The position numbers and the translations under genes were made by a program. Shown here piece by piece: positions 6,766-10,351 of a stretch of DNA of 10,351 bases (the stretch's first letter is position 1; every line of letters starts with the position of its first letter). The DNA comes from Candidatus Pelagibacter sp. TMED275. Its GTDB lineage: Bacteria > Pseudomonadota > Alphaproteobacteria > Pelagibacterales > Pelagibacteraceae. The notes beneath the pieces were generated by a model. It was not told where the DNA came from. It saw nothing but the letters and a program-made list of their open reading frames with translations, and searched no databases. The stretch spans positions 1 through 10,351 of the forward strand of contig NHLU01000001.1 in the NCBI GenBank assembly GCA_002169255.1, read 5' to 3'.

Positions 6766-7878
6766 CTAAATTTTATTAATTAATTCATCTATGGCCATAT
6801 CTGCAGCTAAATTTAATGCTTGATTTTCAGCCAGTCTCTCATCAGCCCCCAAACCTGTCCTTGCAATTGGCCCAACAAACGCAAGTATTTCTTCAAATCC
6901 ATCATCAACCCAAACTAACTGTGCGTTAATGTAAACATCTACAGCGGTAAGTCCAGTGTCAGGGTCAATTCTGGGAGGCCCTGCATCCATAGTACCAAGC
7001 AAAAAATGTTCTACCCTTCCAGAGATTGCTGGATGATCAAATCCTGCTACTAATGTAACGAAAGAGTTACTGGATATATTTGACTCTCCATTGCTAGTAT
7101 TTCCTATAAACTCTTGCCTGATAGTATCAAAGAGTTCATCATTTCCAGTTCTAGTATCAATAGATGCACCTAACATAGGTCTAGTTTGTATTCTTTTTAA
7201 AGAATTAGCGATAGCATTATCAACTCCGGCCTGATTATCACTTAGAAGATATTCTCGCTGTTCAGATTTCTTTACAGCACTGCCACCTGTAGTGATTTTT
7301 GATCTCTCAGTTGTTTGCCCAGAGAAACTAACAGAAGTGTCATCAGAATAGTTACTTTCATCTGAATCAATCATTGTAATCTTTTCGCTTTGTGTTGTGT
7401 TTTTAGTATCAAAGCTTTTAGCTGAGGATACTTTTCTGGCAACTATGTAATAGGCAACTCTTTTACCTTTTAGTGCTGAAGAGGCTCCTGTTGAACTGTT
7501 ATATTGTGCTAAAGTTACATCCACCATAGTGGAGTTGATTGAAGCTTTAATGGCTACTGTATAAACTCTTCTGCTTTTAGAACAATCAGTCTCTAAAATG
7601 GCATATTCAGTTATATACTTATCAAGCTCTGAAACAAAGCTTCTGCTGTTAGCCATGTAGTTGCTCATCTTTTCCGCACTAAACTTGCCAGTATATTTAT
7701 CCCAAGCCGCCTTTTTTGCTTTTTCAATGGCCTTAAAATGATCATCTTTGCTCCTTGGCCTATTATCTTTACATTTTCCATTAAACTCGACTGTGCCAAC
7801 ACCGGTTGAATAGGTAGTTGCAGAATTTATTGAAAAAGGCATTAAAAGCATTGCTATAAAAAGGGGTAATAACTTCAT
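6766..7878 (-). CDS. Secreted protein with FlgT_N/LPP20-like N-domain and CsgG/LpoB-like C-terminal region
   Basis: A 370-residue protein with signal peptide MKLLPLFIAMLLMPFSINSA. The N-domain (about 21-125) begins YSTGVGTVEFNG, continues with an Ala/Lys helix (FKAIEKAKKAAWDKYTG) and ends RVYTVAIKASINSTMVDVTL, the strand-helix-strand order of FlgT_N/LPP20-type domains. Cys36 and Cys99 may pair within it. KGKRVAYYIVARKV (137-150) opens a second part, followed by a Ser/Thr/Asp-rich, probably flexible segment (about 151-205). The C-terminal part has HFLLGTMDAG (291-300), VDVYINAQLVWVDDG (313-327) and a final helix LAENQALNLAADMAIDELI, resembling the second half of CsgG/LpoB-type domains. These are pattern-level assignments and could be wrong in detail. 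A weak AGAG precedes the ATG. The gene is 32 bases after the 414-aa gene and 14 bases before the helical-protein gene, probably in one operon. Confidence 0.75.
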   Translation of the reverse strand: MKLLPLFIAMLLMPFSINSATTYSTGVGTVEFNGKCKDNRPRSKDDHFKAIEKAKKAAWDKYTGKFSAEKMSNYMANSRSFVSELDKYITEYAILETDCSKSRRVYTVAIKASINSTMVDVTLAQYNSSTGASSALKGKRVAYYIVARKVSSAKSFDTKNTTQSEKITMIDSDESNYSDDTSVSFSGQTTERSKITTGGSAVKKSEQREYLLSDNQAGVDNAIANSLKRIQTRPMLGASIDTRTGNDELFDTIRQEFIGNTSNGESNISSNSFVTLVAGFDHPAISGRVEHFLLGTMDAGPPRIDPDTGLTAVDVYINAQLVWVDDGFEEILAFVGPIARTGLGADERLAENQALNLAADMAIDELINKI

Positions 7879-7910
7879 AATTTTTTCTCTTTATTTCTAT
7901 TTAATCTTAA

Positions 7911-9155
7911 TTATTTGACTTGTTCTAGTGTTTCCTTAATGTATTCAAAATACCTTTTTCCTTCCTTGTATTTCATATTGGTTTGCTGAGGGATCCATTT
8001 TCTTTCGGTTTTCTCTATTTGCTTAGCATACTCTTTAACTAATTCTTTTATAGAATTATCAAATTCTCTCCAATCGTTTATAAAGTCTCCTTTTACAGTT
8101 TCTAAAACATAACCATTTTTAACCTTTGAACTTTGTTTGGAAATTAAGCCACCAAAATCCATAGTTATATATGAACCGTACACCCAGGCTTCCCTTTTAG
8201 GCGTTTCATCCATCAAAGATTTAGCAAATCCTCTTATAGCAATATCAAACGAATAATCTAATTCAGGTAAAGTTAAGTCAATGGCAGTTCCATCAGAATA
8301 TTTAAGTTGTACCTTGCCTCCCACAGAGCCGGCAAAGGGAACTACTAGAGGAACACTAAGAGTTGAAGATATAGTTTTTGCAATATATTGTGAAATCCAG
8401 TCCTTATAACTTTGTTCATCAAAACCACTTTCATTAGTAAAAAAAGGATGAGATATAAAATCTTCCTTACCTGACAATATTGCTCTAGCTCTATCGGTTA
8501 TAGAAATATTTCCTATACCTGCAAATCTAATATTTTTCTTTTCAGATATTCCAAGGTTGGATACAACGTGACCTATTTCTTTCATTAAACCATTGCCTGA
8601 ATTTATAAGAGTTATATTGTTACAGTTATTTTGTACTTCCGCTTTTGAATAATTCTCATCTGTTTCAAGTCCCAGAAATATCTGACAAAATCTAAATCTG
8701 TCTCTTTCTTTATCTCTTTTTTCTGTAGTGCAGCTAGAAACATCTTGTTCAACGTAATTCCTGCTTCTTCCTACAGGATGAGTTTGTAGAACATTCATTC
8801 CTTCGAGTTCAAATAGAATTACTTGTGCAGTTATTGTGTATTGCCAAAGACAAACATCACCTAACTTTCCGCCAGTTATTCGCTCTTTATCAAAAGCAAC
8901 AACTATACTCTTAGTCTGACCTGTTGAAGCTAGTCCTCTAGGTGACAATAAATATGGTTTGTCCATGGCTTCAACAAGTTGATATTGCATAGGAGCCATT
9001 TTTTCCTTCAGTGCATTAAAATTAGGAAATAAATCTTTATCCTTTGATTTAGCACTTATAGTGTAACCTCCCCAAGTTATAGCTTCTTCTGAATAGATGT
9101 CGATGCTCAAGAATAGGAAAAAACTCAAAAAAATTTTGGCAGTAAGAGAGCGCAT
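7911..9155 (-). CDS. Secreted protein of unknown function (first gene of the envelope cluster)
   Basis: I do not recognise this 414-residue protein. A signal peptide (MRSLTAKIFLSFFLFLSIDIYS) with cleavage near residue 22 points to the periplasm; there is no lipobox. Segments resembling beta-strands appear at SIVVAFDKERITGG (83-96), LWQYTITAQVILFELEG (103-119), IRFAGIGNISITDRARAIL (209-227) and VQLKYSDGTAIDLTLPELDYSFDIAIRGFA (282-311). The IRFAGIGNISITDRAR stretch recalls the strand-then-helix lead of LPP20-type domains, but this is weak. Four cysteines (102, 142, 157, 178) cluster in one region and could form two disulfides. The C-terminus (about 358-414) is a highly charged helix rich in Lys and Glu. 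The ATG at 9155 is chosen because it places the signal peptide at the N-terminus; no clear Shine-Dalgarno site is present. It is the promoter-proximal gene of the six-gene run. Confidence 0.75.
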   Translation of the reverse strand: MRSLTAKIFLSFFLFLSIDIYSEEAITWGGYTISAKSKDKDLFPNFNALKEKMAPMQYQLVEAMDKPYLLSPRGLASTGQTKSIVVAFDKERITGGKLGDVCLWQYTITAQVILFELEGMNVLQTHPVGRSRNYVEQDVSSCTTEKRDKERDRFRFCQIFLGLETDENYSKAEVQNNCNNITLINSGNGLMKEIGHVVSNLGISEKKNIRFAGIGNISITDRARAILSGKEDFISHPFFTNESGFDEQSYKDWISQYIAKTISSTLSVPLVVPFAGSVGGKVQLKYSDGTAIDLTLPELDYSFDIAIRGFAKSLMDETPKREAWVYGSYITMDFGGLISKQSSKVKNGYVLETVKGDFINDWREFDNSIKELVKEYAKQIEKTERKWIPQQTNMKYKEGKRYFEYIKETLEQVK

Positions 9156-9194
9156 AGCGATTATTTATATCACTAAAATACATTTAGATCTCTT

Positions 9195-9214
9195 ACTTTT
9201 ATAATAATTGAATA
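9195..9214 (-). promoter_or_regulatory. AT-rich promoter-like element upstream of the envelope cluster
   Basis: On the minus strand this reads TATTCAATTATTATAAAAGT, 40 bases upstream of the 414-aa gene. It differs at one base in 20 from the element upstream of the TonB receptor (2463-2482) and has the same orientation relative to its gene. It lies in the 131-base intergenic stretch 9156-9286, which otherwise shows no gene and no hairpin terminator for the preceding run. A -10 role (TATTAT or TATAAA) is inferred. Confidence 0.4.
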
Positions 9215-9286
9215 GAATTTTGGAAGGAGAAGAGAATTAAATACTATATAAAATGAATTTACTTAATCTTATAAACACATCTTTTT

Positions 9287-9523
9287 TTATCTCTTATTAG
9301 GAGATTTATGCCTACCGAAGGTAAAATTTCTTTTTATAATATGTTTAGTCTTTCTTCCAGTCACCCTCTTTCTCCAAAGCTTGTATGAAGAAAGTTTAAG
9401 TTGAGCTTTCATTAGACCTTTAACTTCTTTTTCACTTAATCCATAGGCATCATAGATAGCATCAAAAGGAGTTCTATCTTCCCATGCCATTTCTATAATT
9501 CTTGATATGTCACTTTTGTTCAT
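9287..9523 (-). CDS. TIGR03643-family small protein (DUF2805-like)
   Basis: A 78-residue basic protein without signal peptide or membrane segment. It shows the pattern I associate with the TIGR03643 family: IIEMAWEDRTPFDAI (residues 9-23), YGLSEKEVKGLMKAQLK (27-43), then YKLWRKRVTGRKTKH (47-61). The first half looks like a helix-turn-helix-sized bundle; the second half is rich in Arg and Lys, so nucleic-acid binding is possible but unproven. The family has no established function that I know of. Its start overlaps the end of the SDR gene by 14 bases, and no Shine-Dalgarno site is evident, so translational coupling is likely. The length is about normal for the family. Confidence 0.85.
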   Translation of the reverse strand: MNKSDISRIIEMAWEDRTPFDAIYDAYGLSEKEVKGLMKAQLKLSSYKLWRKRVTGRKTKHIIKRNFTFGRHKSPNKR

Positions 9524-10160
9524 GAATAATTATTTCAGAGGTACTTATATTAGATTCGTAAGAATTGAGAAGTTCTTCGGCAACTTCTTGAGCTGCTATA
9601 TTTTTAAATTTCCTAAAGATGCCAATATAAAAAGGTAAAAAAAGATTACCAAGAAATTCAATCAGCCTAACAAAGAGATCCACCCTGCTTTTATCTCGAG
9701 GACCCAAAAGGTGCCCTGGTCTTGCAAAAAAAATTGAATTAAATCCGATGGATTTTACTTCATCTTCCATCATTCCTTTAATTTTTAGATAGTAATTTAG
9801 TGAAGAGCTCTTTGCTCCAACAGCCGAAATTATAAGAACATTCGAAATGCCTGTTTTAGAAGCCTTTTTACAGATCTCAACAACTAGATCCAAATCTATT
9901 CTCTTAAATTCCTTTTTTACATTTAGTTTCATATAAATCAGCTCTAAGAAATTCAAGGGATAACCGATGCAAATAACCAGGCATTTAGCATTTGGTAAAT
10001 CCGGAAGATTTTCTGAATCAAAAAGAGTTTGATCTTCTACTGACTCGTTTTTTAGAAATTTTCTAGTGAATAAGTGATATTTTTGGTTTCTATTCTTAAC
10101 CTCATTCAGAAGATACCCGCCTGTAAGACCTGTTGAGCCAAAAATTAGATAATCATTCAT
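9510..10160 (-). CDS. Atypical SDR / NAD(P)-binding protein (HTATIP2-like)
   Basis: A 216-residue cytoplasmic Rossmann-fold protein of the atypical (NAD(P)H-binding) short-chain dehydrogenase class. The dinucleotide-binding loop is GSTGLTGG (residues 8-15), directly after the first strand NDYLIF. The active-site region has ISAVGA (111-116) followed by YYLKIKG, where Tyr124-x-x-x-Lys128 matches the SDR YxxxK pair. FFARPGHLLGPR (144-155) is the signature strand and loop of the HTATIP2/TIP30-like subgroup. Family members are oxidoreductases or NAD(P)-sensing proteins of varied function; the substrate here cannot be read. A hydrophobic segment at about 168-182 (EFLGNLFLPFYIGIF) may contact membrane or substrate. 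The start overlaps the VOC gene stop by 8 bases (ATGAATGA arrangement), and the end overlaps the next gene by 14 bases, indicating an operon. Confidence 0.85.
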   Translation of the reverse strand: MNDYLIFGSTGLTGGYLLNEVKNRNQKYHLFTRKFLKNESVEDQTLFDSENLPDLPNAKCLVICIGYPLNFLELIYMKLNVKKEFKRIDLDLVVEICKKASKTGISNVLIISAVGAKSSSLNYYLKIKGMMEDEVKSIGFNSIFFARPGHLLGPRDKSRVDLFVRLIEFLGNLFLPFYIGIFRKFKNIAAQEVAEELLNSYESNISTSEIIIHEQK

Positions 10161-10351
10161 TATCGGAGAGTTTTATCATCTCAATATTATTTCCATCAAT
10201 ATCTTTAATGTAAACTGAAGCGGTACCATCTCGGTGTTTTGTTAATTCTCCATAAGAGGATGCCTCATCAGATTCAATAGCAAAATGAAAAGGATGTTGC
10301 TCTGGAATGACCAGTGCAAGACTGGTATTTTCAAAATCGATCATTGCCCAA
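10153..10351 (-). CDS. VOC (glyoxalase/bleomycin-resistance) family protein, C-terminal fragment
   Basis: The frame is open through the right edge, adding Trp-Ala before the first visible Met, so the true start lies outside and only about 65 residues are seen. The fragment reads like the C-terminal half of a VOC-fold protein: NTSLALVIPEQ, then PFHFAIESDE (with a His that is often a metal ligand), then KHRDGTASVYIKDIDGNNIEMI, whose Glu (in NNIE) is the usual last metal ligand. The stretch between the His strand and the DIDGN turn looks about ten residues shorter than in many VOC proteins. Such proteins include glyoxalases, dioxygenases and resistance proteins; the specific activity cannot be told. 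The stop overlaps the start of the SDR gene. Confidence 0.75.
   Translation of the reverse strand, partial: WAMIDFENTSLALVIPEQHPFHFAIESDEASSYGELTKHRDGTASVYIKDIDGNNIEMIKLSDNE

Noticed and set aside
9156..9288. Intrinsic terminator after the TIGR03643 gene
   Set aside because: No GC-rich hairpin followed by a U-tract is present on the minus strand; only scattered AT-rich runs are seen.
9253..9300. Plus-strand mini-ORF of 15 codons (MNLLNLINTSFFISY) with a purine-rich GGAAGGAG upstream
   Set aside because: The purine-rich stretch is about 20 bases from the ATG, too far for a ribosome site, and the peptide overlaps the antisense TIGR03643 gene end; nothing else supports it.
1..10351. CRISPR array, tRNA, rRNA, insertion sequence or phage attachment site
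   Set aside because: No regularly spaced repeats, cloverleaf-like sequence, rRNA motif, transposase or terminal inverted repeats were seen on either strand.

Overview
This is an AT-rich window with tightly packed genes, short or overlapping junctions and weak Shine-Dalgarno sites. Every gene except one lies on the minus strand. A TonB-dependent receptor, a TIGR03643-type small protein, an EstB/LACTB-like serine hydrolase and compact gene spacing fit a streamlined marine gammaproteobacterium, for example a SAR86-like lineage. That assignment is inference from gene content and base composition; no rRNA or marker gene is present.

Layout from left to right. (1) 1-249 is the N-terminus of a beta-lactamase-fold serine hydrolase that runs off the left edge. 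It follows, by 38 bases, a complete TonB-dependent outer-membrane receptor (288-2441). (2) A 201-base divergent intergenic region (2442-2642) separates the receptor from the only plus-strand gene, a bacterioferritin-like diiron protein (2643-3068). The region contains a promoter-like pair, a Fur-box-like element and an imperfect palindrome just before the ferritin start. Receptor and iron storage together suggest iron or iron-chelate handling. (3) 3061-9155 is a run of six co-directional minus-strand genes with gaps of 32 bases or less, or overlaps. Every product has a predicted Sec signal peptide. In transcription order they are a 414-aa unknown secreted protein, a 370-aa protein with FlgT_N/LPP20-like and CsgG/LpoB-like parts, a 227-aa Ala-rich helical protein, a 434-aa protein with a CsgG-type core between FlgT-like N- and C-domains, a 438-aa protein with an internal duplication, and a 128-aa small secreted protein. 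(4) 9287-10351 is a second minus-strand run with overlapping genes: a VOC-family fragment cut by the right edge, an atypical SDR NAD(P)-binding protein and a TIGR03643-type small protein.

The six-gene envelope cluster is the best candidate for an undescribed system. Its members repeat the same periplasmic folds (FlgT_N/LPP20-like and CsgG/LpoB-like). Three consecutive products end in an acidic stretch closed by Phe or Trp (DEF, DEDW, EDDF). No flagellar or curli genes are visible. I infer a periplasmic or outer-membrane-associated complex of unknown function. A near-identical 20-base AT-rich element lies upstream of both the first gene of this cluster and the TonB-dependent receptor, in the same orientation.
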